20,935 bases of DNA from Botryllus schlosseri (GCA_000444245.1 ATSW01006680.1:1-20935); one strand, 5' to 3'; counted from the first letter of the stretch, positions 1 to 9,140 are shown. Program-made: numbers and translations. Notes: generated by a model from the letters alone, not told the origin.

Positions 1-784
1 AGACAATATTTTAGGCGTCGTTATGTTTGTTATTTTCCCGTTATGATTGAAGTCGTCTCTGTTGTAAGAACACTAGTTGTGTGTTGGCAAACTACATTCA
101 CTAATATGTTTACCTGTCATTATTATGATAGATGACGCCAGGGACACGCACTGCCACAAACGTTCTACATTCGTACTTTTTAGGTAGTCTCTTTTGCTAT
201 CATCAGGCCGACAATTTCACGATATTCACCTGGAAAAAAATATGCGTCTAAAGTGCGATAATTATTAACTTTCAATCGTCGATGTTGTGCACATATTTCT
301 CGCGCGCAGGTGACTGCAGCAATGTTTTGAACGTAAATAGATTTTTGGCAACAGCCACAAGTAACTCTTGCGTCACAACAAAATTACACACAATATACCG
401 CATTCGGGTTCAAGTCGAGGGAATTATTAATCAAAACAACATGGATTGGTAGAGTGGTAATTTTACGGTAACTAATTCCGCTTTGATAACGCTGGATAAT
501 AACCATCCCTAATTCTTCAACGAGTTTCGCGCAGAGGCAGCGAAAATACTTTTTGATGCGCCAAAGTTATGGACCCATTCTTCCGAATATCCAAGAACAA
601 ATATATGGTGATATGAATAATATTCGAGAAAGTGAACACATTGTAGCATTAGCGATATATCCGAGGTATATTTGAAAAACCGTTGAATATGTATTGGGCC
701 GAGGTATTGAGAAATTTGCGTAATATTCTAATCATATTCAGACCGCACGCCATGATTTCCCCCTTCTTATGGTAGGTAAGTATA
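1..784. other. Left flank with no recognisable gene
   Basis: No reading frame here resembles a known protein, and no transposon ends or tRNA boxes could be paired. A stretch near 442-475 is faintly like a tRNA A box but has no B box. Probably intergenic or intronic DNA of a gene lying outside the window. Confidence 0.5.
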
Positions 785-1281
785 GGATAGAAATCCAATC
801 GAAGTTACATTATGGCATCCTCTGTTGGGGGGCTGCCAGTAAAACTGCACTCAAGCCACTGCAGAAACTACAGCATAAAGTGCTCCGAATCATAGCTAGG
901 GCCCCAAAGGGGCCTGGCTGCCCATCCAATAAGTCGCTGCTGAAGAGATTCGGCGTCCTAAACATAGAAGATATGCGGAAACTAGAAATCGCCAAGTTTA
1001 TGTATCAGTTTCACTGCGGTCGTTGCCCCGAATATTTCAATGACTTCTTTACCTCTGAATCAAAAGCGCACAAGTACAACACACGCGCGTCCACGTCGTC
1101 CAAATATCATATGATCGACCGAAAAGATCATCGCTCTATCAAATATGCCGGACCTGATGTGTGGAACAGTATCCCGCCGGCCATCCGACAGTCGACGAGC
1201 ATGTCCACATTCAAGTCGAAATACAAGCAATTACTACTAAATAAATACAGTCCATCCTCAAGATTACCGGACCACGACTGA
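769..1281 (+). pseudogene. C-terminal fragment of LINE reverse-transcriptase polyprotein
   Basis: An open frame of 170 codons encodes the region C-terminal to the reverse-transcriptase catalytic core of a LINE. Visible hallmarks are a LHYGILCWGAA motif near residues 13-23, then KPLQKLQHKVLRII, a GVLNIEDMRKLEIAKFMYQ stretch, and PDVWNSIPPAIRQ with a FKSKYKQLLLNKY end. This layout (YGI-x-WG, LQ-x-LRII, A-x-FMY-x-F, WN-x-PP) is standard for CR1/L2/Rex1-type ORF2 tails. The first five codons or so probably come from flanking DNA. The catalytic YxDD region and the endonuclease are absent because of 5' truncation, so the fragment cannot act on its own. The frame contains no stops, which suggests a fairly recent insertion. 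Confidence 0.8.
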
Positions 1282-1527
1282 CCTATCGATCTCGCTTCCC
1301 ACGACATGCCGCCCTATTTCTTGTCGCTTTCTTTTTCTATACTGTATTCTTTACTTTCATTCAGTGTGCATGCCTCCTCTTTACTACGCCTAGGCCAAGG
1401 TGGGTGTCCGATTCCATTGACAAATCCAAGTCGCTTCGACATCTTCCTGTCTATTCATTGTATCGCATTTTTTGTGGTGTATTGAACTGATAAAATTGCT
1501 AATAAACCAATGATGATGATGATGATG
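785..1527 (+). mobile_element. 5'-truncated LINE (CR1/L2/Rex1-like non-LTR retrotransposon), 3' end
   Basis: This is the 3' end of a non-LTR retrotransposon. It starts inside the C-terminal part of the reverse-transcriptase ORF, which ends at 1281, then has about 230 bp of 3' UTR and a simple TGA-repeat tail at 1510-1527. Such short-unit tails, rather than poly(A), are typical of CR1/L2-type LINEs. The segment AAGTATA occurs just before the element (778-784) and just after the tail (1528-1534) and may be the target-site duplication, which would place the truncation near 785. At 7 bp this is weak evidence. A second, more decayed copy of the same 3' end lies at 15272-15527 in the same orientation, which confirms that this is a repeat family. 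The clade is inferred from general resemblance only. Confidence 0.8.
1510..1527 (+). repeat. (TGA)n tail of the LINE
   Basis: Six TGA units follow the sequence AATAAACCAA at the end of the LINE. This is the 3' tail of the element rather than an independent microsatellite. On the other strand it gives a run of His codons that has no meaning. Confidence 0.75.
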
Positions 1528-1569
1528 AAGTATATATTCGTGAACAGACGTCGGACGTACATAGTCTAC

Positions 1570-1700
1570 TCGACTAGGAGGATCGGTAATTTCTCTGCAT
1601 GGTCCGACTCCAATCCTACGCCTATGCCGGATTCTTGGAATGACCGAAATCCGATCCGAAAAACTCCGATAATAATCATCTACGAGTACCGTCTCTAGTA
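1570..1700. mobile_element. Possible decayed relative of the TAGTG-ended hAT family
   Basis: The stretch reads AGGATCGGTAATTTCTCTG followed by GGTCCGACTCCAATCC. It resembles the left part of the elements at 2386 and 3179, which read AGCGGATCGACAA, TTCTCTGG, then CCGGCTCCGATCC. The right side is poorly preserved, ending in GTCTCTAGTA, and no TSD could be shown. The rest of 1528-2234 holds A-rich DNA and short ORFs without recognisable content. Confidence 0.35.
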
Positions 1701-2385
1701 AACTACACAAAAAAGTAGATCATACGTTACGGGTCATGTTACATATTAAATATAGCAACAAAAGAAACATAACAAAAAAACAGGTTTGTATAAATACGGG
1801 TTCGTATTGATGGCTACTGTCATGTGGTTGGTAGTTACAACCATCAGTGCCTGGTATATGGCATGGAACGATATTCCGGTATGGAACATGAAAACGTGCA
1901 AGTATGGTGTGGTAAGGAACTTTAACTATACTATGAGGAGTTTTAAAATAGTGGAATCTGTAAATGCAGCAGTTACGTGATCATTTGAATCAATTTGTTG
2001 TGATTTCAAAATAGCACCGTATATATTTTACGTTTTGTCTTCGATGATTAGGCAACCTACATCGGTAACATACGACACAAATAAATTGGGGATAGAATTG
2101 GTGCATCGAGGCTGTTCAAATGAATAATTCCATCCAAAATATTTAGAATATAAATGGAATATTATCTGAGAGGTTGGGAAACTGCAAAAGTATGGAAAAG
2201 GTGTCAAATATATGGCATGGAGTCTGGAAATTTTTAGGGATGGTGTGAACCTCTGAAAGGTTCAGGTTCGTGTGAACGCGAACCCTTTTGAAAGGTTCCG
2301 TGTGAACGCGAACGTGAACTTCGTGACGTCATACTGTTAATTCCAACCCTACATTTCAGTGAAGTGATCGCCTATATCAATGTAC

Positions 2386-2738
2386 TAGTGTGTAGCGGAT
2401 CGACAAATTCTCTGGTCCGGCTCCGATCCGGCTCCGGCCGTATCAGAAAAAAGTACTGATCCGGCTCTGGCCCTACACGGTACGGGGGTTCCGTGAATTT
2501 ATAAATATGCCTCGTTTATTTTCGCACTGGCTTGGCGGTAACTTGCGTGTAGTTGGTTGGTATAGTTATTTAGTTATAAAAGACATGCTTATCCATAAAG
2601 ATTCCGGCCGTATCAAAAAAGTAGTGATCCGGCTCCGGCCGTAACAGAAAAATACTGATCCGGCTCCGATCCGGTTCGTCCAAAATTGAAAAAATCCGGC
2701 CGGATATCCAATCCGGCTCCGGTCCATGCTCCGCACTA
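2386..2738. mobile_element. Nested hAT-type MITE, TAGTGYGGAGCGG family, complete copy
   Basis: This 353-bp element sits inside hAT copy 1. The left end is TAGTGTGTAGCGGATCG; the right end reads inward as TAGTGCGGAGCATGGACC. The flanking 8-mers CAATGTAC (2378-2385) and CAATGTGC (2739-2746) match at 7 of 8 positions and form the target-site duplication. The interior is dominated by degenerate units of CCGGCTCCGAT and GGCCGTATCAGAAAAA on both sides of an AT-richer core. There is no coding capacity. The second copy of the host element (5761-6599) lacks this insertion at the corresponding place. Confidence 0.87.
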
Positions 2739-3178
2739 CAATGTGCACGATACCTAGCGACGACTCAGGCCAGGTAATGCCACAATGCTGAAGTACATAC
2801 TGACGTTTTGAACGTCGCCAAATCTATGAACTGGGGCAATCAAATGATATATAGGCCTAATAATCCCATAAAATCAATATCTCCCGTCGTTTTGCCCACA
2901 ATTTCGACGAGGAATTGCAAAGGAATATAAGCTTACGCTTTAACGGTTTAGGCCAGACCGAACAATGTATTCGGCGTCCGGGTATTGCTACGTCGATATT
3001 GAGCAGAATGTAAAACGTGTTTCTATACTTGCTACCGATATTACCCCACTAACAAGTTCTGCAGCAGTAACCAACACCCCAATCGCACGGATTTAGTTTT
3101 TATGATACAAGAAACTTATAAAGTCAAGATTGACCACGTACGCGTGCTAGATTTTTTACATCAGACAACGATATCAAT

Positions 3179-3425
3179 TAGTGCGGAGCGGATCGACAAC
3201 TTCTCTGGTACGGCTCCGATCCGGGTCCGGCCGTATCAGGAAAAAGTACTGATCCGGCTCCGATCCGGCTCCGGCCAAAAATGAAAAAGTCCTGCCGGAA
3301 ATCCGGCTCAACACGGAACGGTGACTCCGTGAATTTAAAAATGTGGCTCGTTTCTTTTCGCACTGGCTTGACGGTTACTTGCGTGTTGTTGGCTGGTTTA
3401 GTTACAAACGTCTTGCTTACCCAGC
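3179..3425. mobile_element. Nested hAT-type MITE, TAGTGYGGAGCGG family, right end missing
   Basis: The left end TAGTGCGGAGCGGATCGAC starts right after a host sequence ending in ATATCAAT. The body matches the complete copy at 2386 (CCGGCTCCGATCCGG units, then GAATTTAAAAATGTGGCTCG and TTTTCGCACTGGCTTG), but the terminal part is gone. The sequence returns to hAT copy 1 near 3425, where CAGCATCATTCGATGACTAC matches copy 2. The right boundary is approximate. The order of the first internal units differs slightly from the complete copy, so this may be a sub-variant. Confidence 0.75.
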
Positions 3426-3859
3426 AGCATCATTCGATGACTACATGTTGTGTATTTCGCTCTTGATGTTGTGTGATTCCGGGTCCATCTCACAGCAGAG
3501 AGTCGCTAAATATTCACAAACAGAAAGCTGGATATTTTGAGCAAAATTTTGTAACAAAGCAAGTAAAATTTTCGAGATTGTCAAGGAGCATGCTCGTTTG
3601 GTGTTGATTTTTTATCCTGCCAGCGCCATGCATAGAGTGGCCTGCAGTTGAAGTGCAATAAATTTCATACAAAGATGTTATAATGAAGTGAGAATTGTAA
3701 TATGTGTAAAAGGTTCACAGTGAAGAACCTACCAAGGTTCGTTTGTGAACGTGAACCTCTAAATTTCCGAGGTTCACACACAGAACGCGAATGTGAACTT
3801 CACGTTCACACCATATCCCTAGAAATTTTCCATATCATACCGGTTACAACAGTCATGGT

Positions 3860-3985
3860 CATCAATATAGCCTCAAAATCGATTCTGGCCATATCAAAAA
3901 TATGAATTCGGCTCCTATCCAAATCCGGTTAATAAAAAATCTGGCCGGATATTCAATTTGGCTCCGATTCCTGCCCCGCTCTAAT
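3860..3985. mobile_element. Right-end fragment of a TAGTG-family hAT MITE
   Basis: The segment with GGCCATATCAAAAATATGAA, then AATCTGGCCGGATATTCAAT and CCGCTCTA corresponds to the right third of the element at 2386-2738, which has AATCCGGCCGGATATCCAAT and CCGCACTA. It is more diverged than the two copies nested in copy 1, and no left end is present. It lies just outside the right TSD of hAT copy 1. Confidence 0.6.
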
Positions 3986-4161
3986 AGTGATGCACTAGCT
4001 TAAACTAGGAATGGAGTGTTAATAGCGTGCTGAAATTCCTATGTCTGCTAGAGTGACTCCGTCCTTGAAGACTTCGGTCATATGGGGTCTGCCAACCGTG
4101 TAAAATATAGTTAGGAAAATATGTACTATTGGACGTGAATGTTTGTGGACATTGCCTACAC

Positions 4162-5276
4162 CAGTGGTTCTCGACCTTTTTCACCTCGCGGACCGGTAAA
4201 ATTTCGAAAGGTATTTGGCCGAACGGTCGACCTTAAAAATTGAAATCAGCCCCAAGTTTAATATATGCAGCCGTTTTTATGCAAGTATGGTACTAGACCC
4301 GGGGTGGCCAACCCTTTTGCTATTAACGGCCTCATTTCGATTACTTATACGGCCTACGGACGTATTCCAGGACATATAGGCTCAATGAACTAAGTGGAAA
4401 CCAAATACCCATGTTAAACCCTCCATGCCCATTTCTGGTGAATTCCGAATTAATCTACTATTTCATATCGTGTTATTACATGCATCGAAATCACTACATG
4501 TTACGAATAGTGACTGGCACCGGATATGGTCGCGTAAAGCGCGAAAATTTTTTCGGATTCTCGAAGGAATTTCGTCATTATATTCGTAGTTTCACATATG
4601 ATATCAAATATGTATCCTTTCCCGACCAAAGTGGTCAGATTCATCGGTAGAGTTGATGGAGGGAGTATTTTCGAAAATTTAGAGTAGATGTCTGCTGAGT
4701 CGAAGTACAATTGACTATGGCGATGGCCCAGATAAAAATAGACTAATTTCGCGCCGAAGGCCGTGGATTAACCGACCGCGCCAACTGGAATAATATTCTT
4801 CTCTTCGACAATGTTCAGAGATGAAGCGTTTTGGAGTAGGACCAAGCATCTTGTCGAGCCATCTTGCTTATTTTCCACTTCTACCAGACGTACCCTACTA
4901 CGAGTACAATGCGACGCACGAAAACACCTGATTACAGCAATACCTGCCCATCCACATAATTAACGAATCGAGAACTAATGGTCGTTCGAATTGCGCGGTT
5001 TAACGAGTCCGCTCGTACTGGATGAGTCGCTCAAATGTCGTCACCGAAGACAGCTTGAACGTTAGTCAAATCGAACATGTTTCCGGACCTAATCTTACCT
5101 CACGAAGTTCTGCATCAGTTTAAAATTTGACGTTTTATTTATTGTACCAATGGACAAGCCTTCAACATCCTGCAGCTTGAAATTAGAAGGTATAAAATCT
5201 TAATATACCTCGCGGACCGGAAGAAAAGTCGTCGCGGACCGGCACCGGTCCACGGGCCGGCGGTTGAGAACCACTG
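4162..5276. mobile_element. Non-autonomous hAT element, CAGTGGTTCTC ends
   Basis: A 1115-bp element. The left end is CAGTGGTTCTCGACC and the right end, read inward, is CAGTGGTTCTCAACC, which match at 14 of 15 positions. The two ends share GCGGACCGG motifs (4190s, 5213 and 5234). A perfect 8-bp target-site duplication GCCTACAC lies at 4154-4161 and 5277-5284. These ends are the classic Charlie-like hAT pattern. No transposase reading frame is visible. Inside, a sequence from 4299 (CCGGGGTGGCCAACCC) resembles the end of a further hAT family (CAGGGGTGGCCAAC), and about 4740-4790, read on the minus strand, resembles a tRNA A box. Both hint that the element is a mosaic. Confidence 0.92.
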
Positions 5277-5284
5277 GCCTACAC

Positions 5285-5486
5285 TATATTTCATGGTTGA
5301 CGAATAAAGAATTCTCTCTCTCTAATAGATTTTCTGGCTACATTATCTTCATATTGGCTGATTATGATAATAATATATATGTGTAGAATAGATGCTATGG
5401 TACTGGTGGATGCAGACTGCACTGTGTCCGCGAAGTATTACTTCAACTTCACGAACTATCAAACTGACGCGTTGACTCCAAACTAA
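5285..5486. other. Short spacer with a possible LINE-type 3' tail
   Basis: Just right of the hAT element are GACGAATAAAGAATT and a (TC)n run at 5313-5323. If the hAT element is removed, this joins the sequence at about 4000-4153 and could be the 3' end of an unidentified retroposon with a simple-repeat tail. No coding sequence supports this. The rest of the spacer is featureless. Confidence 0.3.
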
Positions 5487-5630
5487 TAGGGATCGTGCGA
5501 ACCCCTGAAAGGTTACAAAAGGCTCGTTGTGAATACGAACCTCTGACGTCACGCGAGGTCATAATACTAATTTCGAACACGACATTTGAATAAGGAAATT
5601 GCTGTGTACGTGGCGTGTACAATGTACAAT
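5487..5630. mobile_element. TAGGGATGGTG hAT family, copy 3, left end only
   Basis: The stretch starts TAGGGATCGTGCGAACCC and follows copies 1 and 2 through the CTGAAAGGTT motif, the CRE-like TGACGTCA at 5544-5551, the GACATTT segment and a GTGTACAATGTAC segment. Similarity fades near 5630 and no right terminus follows, so this is a truncated, older copy. No TSD can be tested. Confidence 0.7.
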
Positions 5631-5760
5631 ACTTGGAGGACCAATTGGATTAGTTTTTAAAACGCAATAAAGTAGATTGCCTCTGTGACCTTAGAAAATA
5701 TCAATTCTGGATAGTCACGCTTGAGCTCGTCAGTCCGCGTGACTCCATTAACGCATGTAC

Positions 5761-6599
5761 TAGGGATGGTGTGAGCCTCTGAAAGGTTCAGGTTCGTGTG
5801 AACGCGAATCTTTTTGAAATTTTCTGTGTGAACGTGAACCTCATGACGTCACGTGACGTCATATTGCTAATTCCAACTCTACATTTCAGTGAAGTGATAG
5901 CCTATAATAATGTACAGTGTACACGATACCAAGCGACGACTCGGGCCACATAATGCCATAATGCTGAAGTGCATATTGACGTTTTAAACGTATCCAAATG
6001 TATCAACTGGGGCAATCGAATGATATGATAATCCCATAAAATCAATATCTTTCGTCGCTTTGCCAACAATTTCGACGTGGACTGCAAGGGAATATTAGCT
6101 TACTCCATGGATCGGCAACCCCCGGCACGCGTTCCATTTGTGCGCCTGCTATATTGTTCTACATCAGACCACGATATCAATTTCATTGATTGGTTGAATA
6201 AGCATCATTTGTTGACTACCTACATGTAGTGTATTTCGCTCTTGATGTTGTGCGATTGCGGGACAAGTTCATAGCAAAGAGTCACTAAATATTCACAAAC
6301 GGAAAGCTGGATATTTCGAGCAAACTTTTGTAACAAAGCAAGTAAAATTTTTGAGATTGTGAAGTGGCATACTCGTTTAGTGTTGATTTTTTTATGCTGC
6401 CAGCGACATGCATAGAGTGGCTTGCAGTTGAAGTGCAATAAATTTCAACCAAAGATGTGATAATGGAGTGAAAGTTATAATACATGAAAAAGGTTCACAG
6501 TGCAGAACCTAGCAAGGTTCGTTTGTGAACGTGAACCTCTAAATTTCCGAGGTTCACACACAGAAAGCGAACGTGAACTTCACGTTCGCACCATCCCTA
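5761..6599. mobile_element. TAGGGATGGTG hAT family, copy 2, full length without nested elements
   Basis: The 839-bp element has left end TAGGGATGGTGTGAGCC; the right end reads inward as TAGGGATGGTGCGAACG. It aligns throughout with copy 1 (2235-3821) but lacks the two nested TAGTG elements and is therefore an internal reference for the uninterrupted sequence. The flanking 8-mers GCATGTAC and ATTGGAAC do not match, so the target-site duplication has been lost or the flanks were rearranged. In place of about 200 bp seen in copy 1 it has a short piece near 6107-6160 with GATCGGCAACC and GGCACGCG, which resembles the end of yet another hAT family. No transposase ORF. Confidence 0.85.
5843..5862. 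promoter_or_regulatory. Perfect 20-bp palindrome: CRE - E-box - CRE
   Basis: ATGACGTCACGTGACGTCAT equals its own reverse complement. It contains two full cAMP-response octamers TGACGTCA (5844-5851 and 5854-5861) that share bases with a central CACGTG E-box (5850-5855). It lies inside hAT copy 2. Copies 1 and 3 keep one CRE octamer (2324-2331 and 5544-5551). The site matches the known CREB/ATF and bHLH-Zip consensus sequences; actual binding is not shown. Confidence 0.5.
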
Positions 6600-7054
6600 A
6601 TTGGAACTCGGTCGACATCGAAGTTACAGTATCTTAAAAACCTAAACGTTTGACTAAGAGCCGCAGGTAGGGCTGTATTCTATTGTAAAAAGGTCTTCAT
6701 AAGAGCAGCCTATAGTTTTAGCCGATGATAATAAGTTTGGCTTTACGTGCACATAATTTCTCTCGCGATTTATTATTGCAATAAATATCATGTTGGTATA
6801 TCATAGCAAAGAATAATTTTAGAAGTCGAAATATAAATATTTGATGTAAAAGATTCAAAGAATTCAGTGAAAACGAACGGATTGCTGTCTTTTCCCTCGA
6901 CTAACTGCTTTCTAGCACTCGGACCTTGCGCAGTACCGATTCTCTTTGCAACCGTTACACCTTGTACAGTTCTGTTGGCGTCGATGGATCGTTCCTTTTT
7001 CAGACGCTCCCGTCCCTAGCTGCTTGCCACGTTTGCGTGCTGGCCAATAGACGC
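6600..7054. other. 3' flank of the LRR gene, with a possible polyadenylation signal
   Basis: No gene is visible. On the minus strand, AATAAA occurs at 6769-6774, about 280 bp past the LRR stop codon, and is a candidate polyadenylation signal for that gene. The region 6890-7050 is more GC-rich and could belong to its 3' UTR. Confidence 0.4.
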
Positions 7055-8272
7055 CTATGACGATTTGCGGTATGATTTTGTTAACCGCGAACGAAGCCTA
7101 TTCCATTCCCCAGTCTCATCTTCTGTCTCTAGTATACCCGTTTTGTCTTCCCATTGCTTATTCAAGATTGAAACTTGCCGGCCGTCGAAGAATATATGGC
7201 GGCTAACAACGTGCAACCGGTTGTAACTGAAGTCCACGCGAGTTAACTTCGGGTTTTTATGGAAAAGCTTCGCAGGCAACGTAGCAATCATGTTTCTATC
7301 GAACGTAACGCTTCTTAGTTCGGGACAGTTGTCAAACAAGTGACTCGGTACCGTTGACAACAGATTTCCACTCACGCTCAAATCGTTAAGATTTACGTTG
7401 TTTCGAAGCAGATCGTGCGGAATCGTTTCTATTCGGTTATCAGAAAGGTCCAGTTGCTGTAAGTTCACGTTCTCGTGAAACATGCGATTGTGAATTTCAC
7501 GAATCATATTTTTAGCCAGGTTGATAGTGATCAATTTGTGGTTTTGCTGGAATAGTTCGTGTTGCAGCAGTGTCAAGTTATTCCGTTCGAAGTTCACGTC
7601 TCGAAGATAAGGGTTGCGAAAAAACAACGTCGTCGGCAAATAATCCAACTTGTTTGCTACCAACGATAGAATCATTAGCCTTTGGTTGTTGTAGAACAGT
7701 TTTTCGGGAACGGCCCACAGGTTATTTTGATCGAAATTTACCGAAAAAAGATACTTGTTGCCTTGAAACGTGTTGTCCGACAGGAATTTGAAGTCGTTCC
7801 GCGCGAAATTAACGGCAGACAGCTGCTTCAAATAGGACAGCGTTTCCGCCAGTTCGTCTTGGTGCGACAACATGTTTCGTGGGTAGTAAAGATATTGTAT
7901 ATCTCCTGAAATCACGCCTGACTCTTTCATGCAGTGCATCCTTCTGCTTTGGCACGTGATCGTGCGCAGCTGTATCGTTTCGTAAGATGCCGAGAAATCA
8001 GCGTTGTCTATTCTCTTGCATTTTCCGAAGTTTCGCTCGTCGGCAACGGCACATTGAGGATAACCAGTCCAACCACGAGGACACACCTTGCCGGTTTCTG
8101 TTGTGATGATATCGCGTACGGGTTGACAGGCCAATGCGTATCTATCCCGGCTTTTAGAGGGATATATCGAGCCGGTCTTCCAGGGTGCGTTCTTTATGAC
8201 CAAGCTTTTTGAGACAATGGCTTGTGTTGCTATCACCACCAACAAGTACGCGATTGACGAATGCTTGTTCAT
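7055..8272 (-). CDS. Secreted leucine-rich-repeat protein, single exon
   Basis: The 405-residue protein starts with a signal peptide (hydrophobic core at about residues 8-20), so it is likely secreted. No transmembrane segment follows. Residues 49-114 hold six cysteines (49, 64, 74, 85, 107, 114) and a CPRGWTGYPQC segment that resembles the end of an EGF module; this acts as a Cys-rich N-terminal cap. From residue 151 to 366 there are nine leucine-rich repeats, each exactly 24 residues (starts 151, 175, 199, 223, 247, 271, 295, 319, 343), of the form LxxLxLxxNxL-xxLPxxLF-xxNxx, the usual extracellular type. A last cysteine is at 316. The tail is charged, with no Cys-rich C-cap. The start is supported by an in-frame TGA eight codons upstream (8294-8296). 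The whole gene is one exon. The family is known for protein-protein recognition; the partner is unknown and I cannot name an orthologue. Confidence 0.9.
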   Translation of the reverse strand: MNKHSSIAYLLVVIATQAIVSKSLVIKNAPWKTGSIYPSKSRDRYALACQPVRDIITTETGKVCPRGWTGYPQCAVADERNFGKCKRIDNADFSASYETIQLRTITCQSRRMHCMKESGVISGDIQYLYYPRNMLSHQDELAETLSYLKQLSAVNFARNDFKFLSDNTFQGNKYLFSVNFDQNNLWAVPEKLFYNNQRLMILSLVANKLDYLPTTLFFRNPYLRDVNFERNNLTLLQHELFQQNHKLITINLAKNMIREIHNRMFHENVNLQQLDLSDNRIETIPHDLLRNNVNLNDLSVSGNLLSTVPSHLFDNCPELRSVTFDRNMIATLPAKLFHKNPKLTRVDFSYNRLHVVSRHIFFDGRQVSILNKQWEDKTGILETEDETGEWNRLRSRLTKSYRKSS

Positions 8273-8400
8273 ATCGAGAGTACCGGTTTGGTATCAGATC
8301 GAAGATTCTATGTTACCTTTCTGATTTTTAATGAAGGCTATAATAGTTCACGCAAGCGAATCTTCTCTATAATTTACACGATTGCTGTAGAGATCCAGCA

Positions 8401-8406
8401 TTTATA
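8401..8406 (-). promoter_or_regulatory. TATA box of the LRR gene
   Basis: On the minus strand the sequence reads CAGTATAAATGCTGG, a good TATA-box match about 130 bp before the LRR start codon. It would place transcription start near 8370-8376 and give a 5' UTR of about 100 nt. No intron is needed between them. Confidence 0.45.
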
Positions 8407-8762
8407 CTGGAAACGGAACAAAAAAAGGCGAGTGATATCGATTGTTTTTGATGGCATAAACGGAAATCGCTTTAGCGAAAGAATTTTCAGGTACCTTCTT
8501 CTCCTGTGTGCGATTCAGTGTCCTATGGAATAATTACGTCGTCACGCGACAAGGCTAGAGATTCTGACCGCAATATAGAAATAATTGATGAGGCGGAATT
8601 TCATTCGGCCAGCGAAATTGTTACTTGGGTAGATTGGCAAAAACACGTCGTGCGCTGAATTGGATCCAATTATTGGGGATGGGTGCTACTTCGCAGTTTC
8701 GGAACCTGTCTAAAATTGTCGCATCACCCTTTGAATGATGTTTCATCTTGGGAGCTTATTAG

Positions 8763-9140
8763 ATGATATGCGGCAATGTCGTTTTCATGGCATTGTCACC
8801 TGAGCAAGGTCGGCGTGGCAAATATAATAACTTGTGCGTGACGGTAACGCGATTACCAGGGACTGATTCAAAGATTATAGCTATTCGTATCGTTCACAAC
8901 ACAGGCGTACCCCAAAATCAAAGCATCCAATCTTCGATGTTGGACGCTAGTTTGGCATCGCATGTGTATATTGTGTTATCTCACCACGGACTAATAACAT
9001 ACTCCCTGGCTCCAGACAGTGATATTTCCATCCTATATTTTTATGCTTATTCCGATGGCGGGCAATTAATTATAGCAGCAAAACGGAAGTTGCGGAACCG
9101 ATGGTCGTTTCTGGTATGGCTGTTGCCTACCAATCAGTAA
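8763..9140 (+). other. Doubtful 125-codon ORF
   Basis: An ATG-initiated open frame in otherwise gene-free DNA. The predicted protein has a hydrophobic patch (around residues 84-98, SHVYIVLSHHG to ISILYFYAY) but no domain, signal peptide or family I recognise. There is no promoter or polyadenylation signal in a telling place, and this length can occur by chance. It could be part of an unrecognised exon. Listed only because it is among the longer frames in the central region. Confidence 0.12.

Larger units (their letters stand above)
2235..3821. mobile_element. hAT-type element, TAGGGATGGTG family, copy 1 (with nested insertions)
   Basis: The left end is TAGGGATGGTGTGAACC and the right end, read inward, is TAGGGATATGGTGTGAACG. 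The ends are flanked by a perfect 8-bp duplication GAAATTTT (2227-2234 and 3822-3829). An 8-bp TSD and short inverted ends fit the hAT superfamily. Both termini carry several GTGAAC/GTTCAC motifs, like the subterminal transposase-binding repeats of hAT elements. There is no transposase ORF, so the element is non-autonomous. Its own sequence is interrupted by a complete TAGTG-ended element (2386-2738) and a partial one (from 3179). Comparison with copy 2 (5761-6599), which lacks both, defines the insertions. It also holds about 200 bp (2950-3160) not found in copy 2. Confidence 0.9.

Noticed and set aside
442-480. tRNA-like A box (TGGTAGAGTGG)
   Set aside because: No B box and no acceptor-stem pairing.
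1390-1710. Minus-strand ORF with a His run
   Set aside because: The His codons are the reverse complement of the LINE's TGA-repeat tail; no other coding signal.
1786-1980. 64-codon ORF with a hydrophobic start
   Set aside because: It starts at TTG, is short, and lies in repetitive DNA with recurring TATGGAA words; no family resemblance.
2235-3821. LTR retroelement as an explanation of the repeated blocks
   Set aside because: The ends are inverted rather than direct repeats, the TSD is 8 bp with hAT-type termini, and there is no coding region of a retroelement.
4735-4790. tRNA gene or SINE on the minus strand
   Set aside because: Only an A-box-like TTGGCGCGGTCGG is visible; no B box follows at the right distance.
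7570-8212. Plus-strand ORFs opposite the LRR gene
   Set aside because: They are shadows of the leucine-rich-repeat coding sequence and have no independent motifs.
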